Source of the DNA: Pseudo-nitzschia pungens
Taxonomy: Eukaryota; Bacillariophyta; Bacillariophyceae; Bacillariales; Bacillariaceae
Assembly: GCA_037355855.1 (NCBI GenBank)
Contig: CM074767.1
Coordinates: forward strand, 2,046,001 to 2,110,000
Direction of reading: 5' to 3'
Length of the DNA stretch: 64,000 nucleotides
Every line of letters begins with the position of its first letter. The stretch's first letter is position 1. The translations under genes were made by a program, and so were the position numbers. Under the pieces are notes generated by a model, which saw only the letters and a list, made by a program, of their open reading frames with translations, searched no databases and was not told the origin of the DNA. Below, in pieces: positions 53,231-64,000 of the stretch.

Positions 53231-53430
53231 CAAGCAGGGAAATGAACAAAACAAGGCCCACAAAGTAGGGACTTGAGAGAAAGTGAGATGGAAAGGAAGA
53301 TAGTAGGAGAAGACCCAGTATCAAAAGGTATGGGACATGATGAGAAGCAGGGACAGAGTACAAAACACCAAGGTACAAAGTGGAATCAACCCGAAGATCC
53401 AGTAAGCCAGGCGCGTAGGAGAGCAGCCTC

Positions 53431-55010
53431 TCATTGGTATGGCTGCACTGGGGGGGCAGGTGCTGCATACTGCTTCCCGGCAAGGTGGATGGTTGCAAGC
53501 CACTGCCTCTTGGCAGTCAGGGTGTAACCTTGTAGGACTTGGAGAGGGGTTTGTAACAGGGAGTGTGACTGGGGGAGTGCACCAGCTGCACCAATGGCCA
53601 ATTCAGAGGAAATGGAAGCATCAAGGGATTGGTGTTGTTCAGCTTCAAGTGTTCCCCCAGGACCATGGAGTCGTTCATTCCTATAGGTCCAGAGATCCCA
53701 GGAGGTAAGAAAGAACTGATGGATGATAGCTGTAGCCCAGCGTCTGGGGGAGCGCTTGCTTCCCATGTGGGAGTAGTAATCAGCTTGGATATGATGCCAG
53801 AGAGGAGACCACCTACCAAGGAGCCAGTTGTGCCAACCAATTATCCTCTGTGCCCTGACAGCAGAGGCAATTGCAGGGGAATAGGATGAGGGATAAATGC
53901 TCTGGCCCTTCTGAGCCCTGGTGAGAAGATCCACAATGGCAGCAACCAAGGATGAATCCGTCTGCTCAGCCTCAAGCCGCTGCTGCAGGGGACCCTTGAA
54001 GGCAGACACACTATGCTTGACAGCCCCAGGGTCCTTGCAGGAGAGCACATGAGAAACCTTCTCATTGTCGGCATCACACAAGGGGCATCTGGAGTGATCC
54101 TGATGCTGGTAGTGAAGGAGCTGGTTGCCAACACCAATGCAGCCAGAAGCAAACTTGATAAACCACTGTTGCATGCCAGGAGGGAGATGCTTGAAAGCAG
54201 ACTGATGGACACACCAATGGATGGCACTCAAAGCAGGTTGGGAATGGGGATATCATGGTGGGTCTGCCAGTATTTAAGAAGAGGAGGACCAGAAATGGCA
54301 ATATGCAAAGCATTCTGATCAAACCGAGAGCACTTGTAACCATTGAGGGAAAATGCCCAGTGCTCAAACACAAGTCTGGGGTAGTGATAGGGAGAAGCGC
54401 TATGGACAGAGAGAAAAGCCTTGGCCATGCTGTCAACCTGATGATTGCAAAGGGCCCACCAGTCAAGAAAGAATCCAGCTTGGTGTCCCTGAACCCACCG
54501 GAATTGCACAGAGATTGGCAGAGCAGAATTCATGTTTCTGATGACATAGACATAATCAAAGGACTTCTGGGAAACAACCAATGGCCAAGATCCCTGAGCC
54601 TGTTTGAGAGCTGTGTCACCATCTAGGGCAATGGTGATAGAGCCAGAGGCAATATTAAAGAGATTCACCAGAGCAGTGCAACAGGTGAGAACCCTAATGA
54701 TGCCAGCCAGTTCACTCTGATAAGAAGACTGATCCCCAGGGGATCCACTAACAAAATTACAGCCAGTGAGGAAAAATGAGGTAGTATTGGTGGAGGTATT
54801 GGGTGACATGATGAGGGCAGAAGTTCCTCTGAGAAGAGCAGGATCAAATAAACCATCACAGACAGCGCTGGCAGTGCCACTCTGAATGGCATCAACAAGG
54901 GCCTGATAGCCAACCTTTGGTAGGGAATACTTGTGGAGAAGGACTCTTGGAGACTGGAGACTCACAAAGGGCATCAAAGGCATCCTCAGGGGAGGCAGGA
55001 AGAGAGTCAA
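53431..55010 (-). pseudogene. Broken LINE ORF2 C-terminal half (RNase H plus Cys-rich tail)
   Basis: The two overlapping frames 55010-54228 and 54231-53431 would form one protein if the frame slipped at the CTTTGAG word near 54228. RNase H removes RNA from the RNA-DNA hybrid during target-primed reverse transcription; the Cys/His region after it (CPLC...HVLSC) is typical of LINE tails that have such a domain. Confidence 0.65.
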
Positions 55011-55083
55011 ATGGATTGTACCTACTCTTATCTGTTTTCAAAAACTGAACATGTCGTGCATGCATTGAAAACCTTGTGACCAA

Positions 55084-57184
55084 TCATAATGTTCCAAAAT
55101 TGTTTTTGTTTTTAGTTGAGATTCAATTCTCAGCAAAAATGGAATTCACTTTCGCTGAGAATTTTTTCAGCGAAAATGTTTTGAGACAAGGGTTAAAGTT
55201 TTGGAGATATTAGCCAATGAGAATCCATCATTATTTTTGTTTTTTTTAACGTACTATAGGGTGTGCCTGAGTTAGTTACTTCTACAAAAAAGCTGTTTTA
55301 CTGAATTCACATCTCTCGTCTCAATTACAACTAACGTTAAGCTTACTTTGTACTTTGTTCTACTAGGTATTGGACGCTCCCTTTCATCATCCTAAAACTT
55401 ATGCAAATTGACAGTCCTCCATTCCTCCATTCATTATAAGTTCTTCTTATGGTGGAGGGTGCTTCATTGTTGATATAGCTCGTCAGCAAGCAGAGATAGA
55501 ATAACAAGAGCAGCAGCAATACTAACAGCAGCACACGGAGTGCTGGCAAACAATGAGTCTAAATGGGGATACTGTTTAAGCGCTATTGGATGCACTCAGA
55601 TATTACAAGATACTCCCCTGTCCCCTGGAGGTACAAAATGATTGATAGATAGAGAGGACATGATACCACTAGGGTGCTTTCAATTTTTGAAATGAATGAA
55701 AAGGATACAAAAGAAGTGAGTGTCTCGTTGTACCTTGTAAGTTACTTGCACTAATAGCTCTGTGCCGTAATGCTGTAGGGGCTGTATTATTCGATCGCGT
55801 TAATTGCTTGCTACGGCGCACTTCCAAACCTTCTTGCGCTAACTGCAAGCCTGGGTATGGTTTAAATGACTAATACTGTGCACACACACCGTAACCCATG
55901 GTAGCAGCATAACTTCGTACTTAGTAAGTTAGTGCCTCGGGTAGTAAAAATAATTCCATACGTACAAGCAATTATTACTCTTATTAGGCGCGCAATTAAA
56001 AAAAAATGTCAAAAATCGATGAAAGTGATTTTGAACCTAGCCCCGTACAAAAAAACTGAAGTGAACGCGCAGAACGCGCGTTTTGCTGCTGTCCCGAATT
56101 ACGAACTTCAAGAATAAAAATTTGAAATCAATGAAAAAAAAATTCTTAAAAAATCAGATTTTCCTATCAGATGGTTGCGTTTTTCCTGTCTTCCTTGGTA
56201 GTACGCTAATCTTACCATAATACTACAAAGTTCTTATCAGCTGTCCCCGGTTTCTACGTCCCCGACTACTAATTTCTACTGAAACCCGGGGACAGCTGAT
56301 AGGAATTCTGTAGTAGGTTCTCATTCTTTCGTAGTTCATTGCTTTTGATGATATTTTCAATCAGAAACAAAACGATTTGCATCCGGAAAGAATAGGCTCA
56401 ATAAGTAACTAATTTAAATATCCTACTTAAATTACTAAATCCATAAACGTGGATTCAATGAAATGACGATTAAGCGAAGAAAAGAAAGGCTTAGTTTAGA
56501 AAGAGTCCTTTGTTCGCTTTCGTGCCTGATATGTTCGCAATAAATGGAGAGCACTTCGACAACGAGATCACAAAGGAATTTTAGTAAGTGCAATCTGAAG
56601 TTTATCTAAAAATGATTTACGTTATGTACACAGTTAGACCAACTGAAGAAAAACCTGTCTCTTTTATATAAAAGAATAATACATTTTCCTTAAGTAGCTA
56701 GGTGAAAACGTATCCCTTCGACACGGTTCTTCGAAGAGTCTATACCTTGTTACCCTGTGCCCTCACCAAGCAGCTCGTCATCGTCACAAACAAGCCGAAC
56801 AACTTCCCATTTTCCCCTTCGTTGATCACACAAATTCTCACGAACGTGATGCTAGAACCAAAAACGGATCGATAAATTCATGCATCATTTCATTAATGTG
56901 CTGTAAACCTTACCGCACCGCGTTTCAAAGTGTTTGTTTTGGAATAATTACACCTACGTATACTTATGAATAGTTTGTCGACATAAATCATAATCAAAGG
57001 AGCTACGTATCTCGCACGATCAACTGTCGTCTGCGAAAGTCAAGGCACTCTATTCGACGTCGATCTGCGCCTGTGATCTCGAACCCGAATGTTGGAAGCT
57101 CTGTTATGGATGGCAGTCTAGGAACAAGACTTGGAGGCATCTTACAAATTCCAAGCATAACATTTCCAATACACGTTCACAATC
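55084..57184. other. Intergenic upstream of the receptor gene
   Basis: No gene supported. It contains the 95-bp MITE at 56221 and AT-rich tracts. The last few hundred bases should hold the receptor promoter; a short frame at 57073-57264 overlaps the receptor start in another frame and is probably a shadow. Confidence 0.35.
56221..56315. mobile_element. 95-bp mini-MITE, mariner-like family
   Basis: TA-CTACAAAGTTCTTATCAGC to ...GGAATTCTGTAG-TA: two arms of about 35 bp (ATCAGCTGTCCCCGG and complement) around a short spacer, so the whole element is one hairpin. The outer sequence matches the 509-bp element at 43853. Confidence 0.72.
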
Positions 57185-60100
57185 ATGAGGTGCCTACAAG
57201 ATATGAATTGCTCCGTGAAATGTTCGAACTTTTTGAGAACGCCCGCGAACAAGAGGAGTCTTAAAACACAGCTGTTTTCGTCCTTTGGATTAGCTGCCTT
57301 TTGCTCCCTCTTCGCGGTGGCTATTTCTTCCTGCTTTGTAGTGTATTATTCGGGGGAGAAGCTGATTAGGCGGTCTCGACTCTTGATGTACGAACAGGTC
57401 GAAAATAGGCTCTCTTCGAGTGTTCAGTTGTTTTCCGTCGCCGGACGAGCTACATACGTCGAAGAATGCGTTCAGATTCTTGTGGAATCGGTTCGGGACC
57501 GAATCGCTGGCTATCCGACAATGGATGGTTGGGAAACTGGGAAGTATGTTCCATTCGAGTCAAACGTTGAAGGGTCTGATGGGAAAAGAACAAAGAAACG
57601 CATGTATCCACTGAACGAACCTCCGGTTCCACTCGACTTTCAAATTTCAAGAGATATCGAAGTTGATGGAATCGATGACCCATCGATAGATTGGAGACTG
57701 AAGGAATATCCAGAAGTCGTTTCGAGCACCAAAACATCATCGTATAGAATACTAGGCAGATTCGAAACTGAAGAAAATGAACTGTCAATGAGTAAGACAA
57801 TTGATGCGCTGAAGGACGATGCACTGTACCAGACGACGGGGGATCTATCAGTGATGCTCAAATCAATGTTCGAAACCTTTGATGAGCTGTTGATGATAGA
57901 AATCAAATTTTTTCAAGGGTCGTCGCTGCAATTTCCGGCCTTGGCTGACAATTCTTCGCTTCTGGATTCCGATACGTACGTGACGAAGGGATGTGACTGG
58001 ACCACCGAACTTCGAAACCCCTACACCGGCAAACCTTATGCTACAAAATCACCTTGTCATCCTCCAGGGACTGTTTTGCCGTTGCGACTGCGTCACGCAA
58101 TGGATGATGAGACAGTAGAGGACGCGATGAAATATACGGCCGCCCAATTTGCAAACGCGGCCAAGCAAGAACAGCGGCAGTCATCTCGTAGGATGGAAGA
58201 CAGCGAAAAACTAACAGAGATGAATGGAAGTAATGATAGAGCCAAAACGAACAACATTACAAGTGACAGTACCGCATCAGTGCAGCCTAAGAATTCGCAA
58301 CAGCTAAAACGGGAAAAAGTTGTAGACAGCCTGGTCAAATGGATGGGACCGGTTGTGTCTTCGAAACACAATGAGACGAACGTACTGAAATCCTCCAAGG
58401 CAATTTTCGACCGTGTGTGAGTTATTTGGATTTTCTTCTTGCTAGGACATTTCTTTCCTTATTTCTAACGACAAAATGGTTTACGCTTCTTTCCTCAATA
58501 CGCTCGTAGAACGAACGAATTCATCGGAGTTATAGTCATAGAAATGCTCGAGAGTAAACTGGCCGAGGATCTTGAGCGGAGAACACTGGATGATGATTCG
58601 GACGTATACTTGATCTTTAACGATCAGCATAATGCGGGTGGAGGTTTTTTAAATGGACTTGTTATTGGGTCAACGCCCGGTGCAGAACACAAAGTACATG
58701 ATTTTTTCCCTGCTGCTGAGTTTAAAGAGATCAAGGCTGATCTTCAACGCACCTATTTCGATCAAATCCCGAAATGGGAGGAATGGAGGAATGATCCAGC
58801 CACAATACCAAAGCCGGAACGGCTCCCAACAACATATTTCACGCGTACCAAGAACGGTGGGTTTCTGGCTTCTGTTCCGGTCCCACCAACTCCTGAGTTT
58901 CCGTGGAACAATTCCTTTTACGACCCAATCGCATTTGCCGTCCAAAAGATCAATCCAAACGTCTTCGGAGACTTTTATGAATTCGAAGAACAAGTGAAAC
59001 ATGACGTGAAGAAAAATATTATTCTCTGCATTTCGTTGAGTTTCTTCGGATTGGTGCTAATCTTATCGATATTGGCAGTTATGACAAAAATCCTTACACA
59101 GCCTCTAACATGGATTACAATTGTTGCTCGTAAAATCATAAATAGCGATTGCCACACAAGAAAGAGTCATCATCAAAAGAACGAAGACGGCGTTGTTATG
59201 GGCTACAACAGTGACGTGGAAAAAAGGAATGTTCCGAAAAAGAAACAAATCATGTCCAAAGGTAGTCAAAAATTCTGTTCAGAGGACTTTAACTGTGACA
59301 TTATTCACAGTACCAACAATCTGGTCAGCAAGAGTTCCAACGACGACCAGTTTTCCATGAACCGGGATTTGGAAGCCGATAGCTTGGATGACAGCAAGGA
59401 CAAAGCGGGTTTTGTGAAGTTCGACTACAATCCTAAAGCCACCAAAGGTTACTCTTTCACTTTAAGTACGGAACTACAACAACTCCTAGAAGCATTTCAA
59501 TCCATGATTCACGATTTTTCTGGGGACGGTGTTTCGGAAGTCGCTAAGCCAGGTTTGTACGAAATCCGTAACTCGGTGACTTGGCATTCCGACTTTGCAA
59601 AGTTATACGAATCCAAAGAAGACGACTCCTACAAACGAATCAGACAAGTTTCTAATTCCACTCGCAATACTACCACTGGATCGGCCGATAACACATGTGT
59701 CTCGAATGGAGAGATATCAAAATATAACACAGCGAAGAACGAGATCACCAGTCTGAGATTGTCTCAGAACCCAAAACATCAAGACCCGGTTTGCAATACG
59801 AAATTTGGATCAGGTTCTGTTTCTCTTTCAGCAAAGGCGATAGACGAAGAACCGTTACAATATAATGCTGCCATTCCTTCTTGTATCCTCAACCGAATTG
59901 CGTCGGACGGATCTTTGTCGTCAGAGCAGAACTTAGGAGAAGCCGAGCAGGAATACACTATGAACTCGACCTTCGATCGCCTTTCGCCCTTTGGGATATA
60001 CCTTCCGGGACCCCCACCGGGAGTACCGCAGATGATTGTCCCTGCACCCATTAAAGTTAATATCACGTCAACTTTGGGTTTGCCAACGTTTGACCGAAGG

Positions 60101-63100
60101 CACATGCTGAAACAAAAAGAAAGGGCATGTGAAAAGACGAGAACAGCATGCAATTCAAGACTGTTTTGGTGTATTGTTGTTTTAATGGTAAGTTTGAACT
60201 TTTTTCTGACGCATTCGGGGCCAACGTATCGACAGTGATGTTTACTTCGGCTCACTTGGTTGCTTCTCGATTCGTAGGCCCTCCCCGTGTTTGTTACAAA
60301 CTGCATTGTAGGGTCAATTGTAAGCAGCAGCATACTCGTTACCCTGCCAAGAACTTGGAAAGAGAGCGCAAAACAAGGTTCCAATAACATCGAGAGAGAT
60401 GCCATGCAACTTATCGTAGATCGCAAGGCAGCAATCATGGCGAATACAATTGAGGGACCGGCTCGAGATATTTACATCTTATCGCGCACTGTAAATTGGC
60501 TGGTGTTCGGGGGAATACAGAGATCTGACAATGCAGTCATCTTAGAGTCGGCGTCCGAAACTTGCAAGGCATATCAACGGGGAGAATGTCCCTACACAAA
60601 ACATTGCGGCAGCAATGAAAGCTTAACAGATTCGAGATATCTCCAGAAGCAATGGTTTGAAGTACAGAAACTAGACTCAAATCCCGTTACTGGAGAACGC
60701 ATGTCGTCACCAAGTTTACCCACATCTCCCGAAAGTACCCTATGGTGGAAGAATGTATCCGACTTACCAGGTTCGGAGATTGGACCCTCTCGTTCATCTG
60801 GATATGATACATTGTATAACCGTGTGGTTGTTTCTTCTGCGAGTGCTATCGCTAACCTTCCCATTTACAACCATGCAAGTGGACTCCAGTATGAAAGAAC
60901 CTCATTCGGCGCATACGTCGCTTTTGCAGTAGATGGGCTTTTGCTAGGATGGTCTGGTTGCGATGATTGGCACTCATCTCTGTCGAACTTTGTTTCAAAT
61001 TATGAAAACGGAGCATCCTTGATCGATGACAAATTGTGCGCCAATGGAAAGTACGGGTACGACCCTCGCTGTCAAGACTGGTATGTGAAGGGTCGTGACA
61101 GATATCTTCGAGACGCCGTACCTGCACACATTACGCCACTTTACAAACTTCCGCTTCGCGACCAAATTGCACAGACCATCACATCACCAATCACCAATCC
61201 CAGAACTGGAGAATATGTTGGACAAGTTGCGCTAGATTTTCGTTTAAACTACAGATATGTATTGAACCTACTCGATGGGGACAGTTCGTTGACGTTCATG
61301 ATTACCCCTCACGAAGACATTTTGGGTGGCGACACGGTTTTTTTTTCTAAAAGCGACGACAAATGGGCATCGATGAATGTCGATGACCACATCTTTAGGA
61401 ACGAACCGAACGATAGTAATCGCAACTATTTCAAAAAGGAAATTTTGCCACGTATGAAGGCTGGGGAGAGAGGAAACTCAAGATTTTACCTCACCAACGA
61501 AGACGGTTTGGAGGAAGAAATTTGTCTATATTACGCACCTGTTAAGATACAACTCCATCTCGGCTTAGAGCCTGATGATTTTGCATCTGGTCGAAAAGTC
61601 ACAGAGCACATGATGTATTCATTAGGTGCTGGGAAACCGTGCGACGAAATCAAGAGGCCTTATGATGGTGTCGAAGACGAAATCAATGAAGACCAGATGA
61701 GGTTACAAAGTGAGTTAACAATTTTTTTAATTTTTTTTTTTCTTAAAATTCATTAATTGCTCACCCCACGTTTGACCCTCACAAAAATGTGTCAGGTATA
61801 TTTGTCGCTATCATTGTGTCATCGACAATGGGCTTCATAATATTCTCCGTTTTTGCTGCAATTTATATTGCGTTCCCCATGATTAAGTTGTCGAACATAG
61901 TCAAAAACACTAAAAAAGGCGAATACGATAGCATGTAAGTATCTATTGGCGGCGTTTTTTGTAAGCTTTCGAATCCCTGATTAAATAATCAGCCTTTGAC
62001 TAATTGCTCGCTATTCTATGGTAATTTTATTTTGTGTCATAGTCCTCCTCTCGAAGGTGGATGCAGCGAGGTACAAGGCGTCTACAATACTTTCGCGAAA
62101 CTCAATAAAATCGTCAAGATTTCGAACACTTGCTTCTTTTCCGGAAAACTCGATACGGCGCATCACTTTGTAAACGATGCCTTATCCCTATATAGAAAGA
62201 TCAACGACCGAAAGGCCATTGGCGTGACATGCAACAATCTAGCGAATACACTTTTTGCTATTCAATACGAGAGTATTGATGATATCAATTGTTGTGGCAG
62301 GGGGAAAGCCTGTCGTATCAAAGAAGCATTATCGCTTTACAACGAGGCAACGGGGTATAGCAAAGAAGACTTTGATGCTACAGAAGGTGAATTGAAAGTG
62401 AGTTATGCCATCCAACTTGCAGATAGACTCTTCAATCGTGGCCTGTATTTCCTCTTCATCGATGGTTATGATTGCGCACCTGAAGACGCGAGAGAGCGTG
62501 GATACAACGATATCACCTTCTCGCGAAATCTCCATTACGATATTCGTGACAGCCTTCTGGAGAATAAACAGCTCTTTGCCACCGCTTCGGCCTACTTTGA
62601 CCGCCTTTTGCGACGCATCAATTGTCTCGCAGCCTTCTATGATGATATTGGACTGAGAGATATATGGGACGCTAGAATTCTTTTAGACGAAGCGAGCCAA
62701 TTGGCAAGCGCGGCCAACGAGGTGACATCCCGAGGAAAGAGCTGTCCTTTATTCAAGGAGGTCAACTGCATAGGTCGTCAACAACAGCTTGACAGCCTCG
62801 AGATCCTACTTGCAATGAACAGTGGAGATTTCGCAGAAGCTGCGAAGACAGGAATGCGAATGCTTGTGGAAGATTTGTATTTGTTAGAATCTGCTTTTGT
62901 TCGTGCTGCCGAGTCACTATTGGTCGTCATGAAAGAAGGTGACCATAACGATACCATATCTTTTTCCAAGCGATCAATTGAGTGCACCCGCGATGACATT
63001 CGAGCAATGGTTAAGTGCTGTAAAAAAGAATGGTTGGATATGGGCAAGAATGGTATGTTCGTCTTTGAAATATTTCCTTCACGGTGGCGGACTGCTAGTA

Positions 63101-63753
63101 ACGATAGTGGCCAATTGCTGGACCACCTGAATATCCAGTGTCTTGAACTGTACGATAAGTTCTTTCAAACCATCGATCAGATCGGTATCCTTGCAAACAA
63201 TGTCAACGACACGCGGTCCGTAGATATCGGGAGTAAAGAGGAGAACGAAGGTCGACAGCGCTCTTTCCTCGATTTTGCTACATCCAGCATTGGTTCAAGA
63301 GTTGTGCGTTCAACATCGCACGTCAATGGTGAAACCACCGGTGACGCCTGCTTCCCAATAGCTCTGCAGATGCTGATAGAATCGTCCGTGTCCCTTCGGA
63401 ACGATTCCTACATTGTTTGGGTTACAGATGGATGCACTCGCTATGATCAGGAAACGATACGGTCTTTAAGCAATCAAATTGTACGTCTGAACCAAGAACG
63501 GAACTATAAAATCCATTTGTTGGTCATCGGACTCAATTGTCTTGATGATAGTGCCGCGAAAGACGAAGCCTATGCGGCCAGCACACAGTTACTGTTACTG
63601 GAAGATGTGGACAAAGTATCGAGAAACTCCATGTACTTTGACGTTGGTTCCGAAGAAAAGCTCGCATCAGCATTTCAGAGGATGTCCGAGATCTTGCCGA
63701 ATAGTCGAACGACAAGTGAGTTCATTTCTTTCTTAACAATGGAAAAGTTCTAA
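57185..63753 (+). CDS. Giant membrane receptor: two TM-Cache-TM-HAMP-like modules, TPR-like region, degenerate VWA-like domain
   Basis: Five exons: 57185-58416, 58510-60187, 60278-61709, 61796-61934, 62043-63753. The introns (93, 90, 86 and 108 bp) begin GTGAGT or GTAAGT and end AG, and the spliced sequence is in frame for 2,063 residues. Module 1: TM about 30-56, an extracellular Cache-like region ending FIGVIVIEMLESKL near 415, TM about 580-602, HAMP-like PLTWITIVARKIIN, and a cytosolic linker of about 360 residues. Module 2: TM about 963-990, spliced in its middle by intron 2; a dCache with YDPRCQDWYVKGRDR and EYVGQVALDFR; TM about 1449-1477 and a HAMP-like segment. Then a TPR-like region (NDRKAIGVTCNNLANTL) and a VWA-like C-terminus from about 1830 (IQCLELYDKFF, then SYIVWVTDGC). 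Cache domains bind small ligands outside the cell; no kinase or cyclase output is seen. A GTGAGT near 63715 could mark a further intron. Confidence 0.8.
58417..58509 (+). other. Intron 1 of the receptor gene
   Basis: GTGAGT donor after phase 2; acceptor CGTAG. Joining gives Val then TNEFIGVIVIEM, restoring a Cache-like strand. Confidence 0.75.
60188..60277 (+). other. Intron 2 of the receptor gene, inside a transmembrane segment
   Basis: GTAAGT donor after ATG codon (phase 0); acceptor TTCGTAG. Joining gives the continuous hydrophobic CIVVLMALPVFVTNCIVGS. Confidence 0.78.
61710..61795 (+). other. Intron 3 of the receptor gene
   Basis: GTGAGT donor, phase 1; acceptor GTGTCAG. It joins RLQS to the TM segment IFVAIIVSSTMGF. 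Confidence 0.75.
61935..62042 (+). other. Intron 4 of the receptor gene
   Basis: GTAAGT donor, phase 2; acceptor GTCATAG. It joins KGEYDS to PPLEGGCSEVQGV across an Ile codon, giving a HAMP-like segment. Confidence 0.75.
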
Positions 63754-64000
63754 CGATCACCGACGGGAAAAACGCTACGCGCATACAACTATTCCATATT
63801 TTAAAGAGTAGAATACCCAGACACAATCAGATTTCGTATTGCTTTAGTCTTGTTGATTGAGGAAAAAATGGTGAAGAATTGCGTCCATATTGGATTCTGA
63901 TGTCTCGAATCTCATGTGTGACTATTCGTTCTGTATTTCGTCGTACAGTAATGTGCGTAGTAAGGTTACCACTACTGGTAAGGCTTTACTAGTACGTACT
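63754..64000. other. 3' flank of the receptor gene
   Basis: After TAA at 63751-63753 no gene is seen. The last 50 bases carry the intergenic word family (GTAAGGTTACC, GGTAAGGC, AGTACGTACT). Confidence 0.4.

Larger units (their letters stand above)
53092..55083 (-). mobile_element. LINE-type retroelement remnant (RNase H region and 3' end)
   Basis: Minus strand. From 55083 to about 54892 reads VTRFSMHARHVQFLKTDKSRYN; then 55010-54228 holds an RNase H-like domain with the acidic pattern VCDGLFD, SSYQSELAGII, IALDGDTALKQ, FRWVQGHQ and a final NHQVDSMAK; then 54231-53431 holds a C-terminal domain with a zinc-knuckle-like CPLCDADNEKVSHVLSC. The pieces are in different frames (breaks near 54970 and 54230), so the copy is dead. 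Upstream reverse transcriptase and endonuclease are absent: it is 5'-truncated. The 3' untranslated part 53092-53230 is shared with the retroposon at 38764-40740. Confidence 0.7.

Noticed and set aside
52754..55083. Gag-like frame and LINE remnant as one element
   Set aside because: They are on opposite strands and the LINE tail abuts the gag-like frame; two nested elements fit better.
63700..63780. Possible fifth intron at the GTGAGT near 63715
   Set aside because: The nearest AG would make an intron of about 40 bases, shorter than the others; the frame ends normally at 63753, so the simple stop is preferred.

Overview
The window looks like nuclear DNA of a diatom, probably a raphid pennate. 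Four things point that way: short GT-AG introns of about 86-110 bp in the genes where splice sites can be read; a secretory-type leader ending in the diatom plastid motif ASAF; secreted proteins with Pro-Thr-Ser repeat stalks; and Ty3/gypsy-type and TIR elements packed between short genes. I see no convincing tRNA, rRNA or CRISPR.

Layout. 1-3.9 kb: a MULE-type transposase with a FLYWCH-like zinc finger runs off the left edge on the minus strand, with a divergent hypothetical gene beside it. 5.3-12.2 kb: host genes for a medium-chain dehydrogenase/reductase (one-base frameshift), a leucine-rich-repeat protein (one-base frameshift) and a casein kinase 1. 13.9-19.2 kb: a decayed, chimeric gypsy-type element, then a minisatellite and one end of a hAT-like element. 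20.1-33.1 kb: host genes, namely two paralogous small proteins ending IFDLEL, a plastid-targeted protein, a trypsin-fold protein without its catalytic His and Asp, a small Lys/Pro-Thr-rich secreted protein and an uncharacterised basic-tailed protein. 35.8-37.2 kb: a GC-rich locus whose coding strand is unclear.

38-55 kb is a nested mobile-element island. A hAT-like element (8-bp TSD) is split by a retroposon that carries six tandem hairpin units of about 150 bp. After it come a mariner-like MITE, a small hAT-like MITE, a piggyBac-like fragment, a very young gypsy-type element (identical LTRs, 5-bp TSD, gag and pol in one frame around a single TGA), a gag-like remnant and a LINE remnant. The retroposon and the LINE share their 3' tail, including a hairpin with a compensatory base change, which suggests a LINE and a parasite that borrows its machinery.

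57.2-63.8 kb: one five-exon gene encodes a predicted 2,063-residue membrane receptor with two successive TM-Cache-TM-HAMP-like modules, a TPR-like region and a degenerate VWA-like domain. With the tandem hairpin retroposon, this is the most unusual content of the window.

Intergenic DNA is rich in a small set of overlapping words (GGTAAGGTT, TACCGGTA, TTCGTA, ACGGTA) that are largely absent from the genes. All function calls come from reading the sequence by eye; none was checked by database search.
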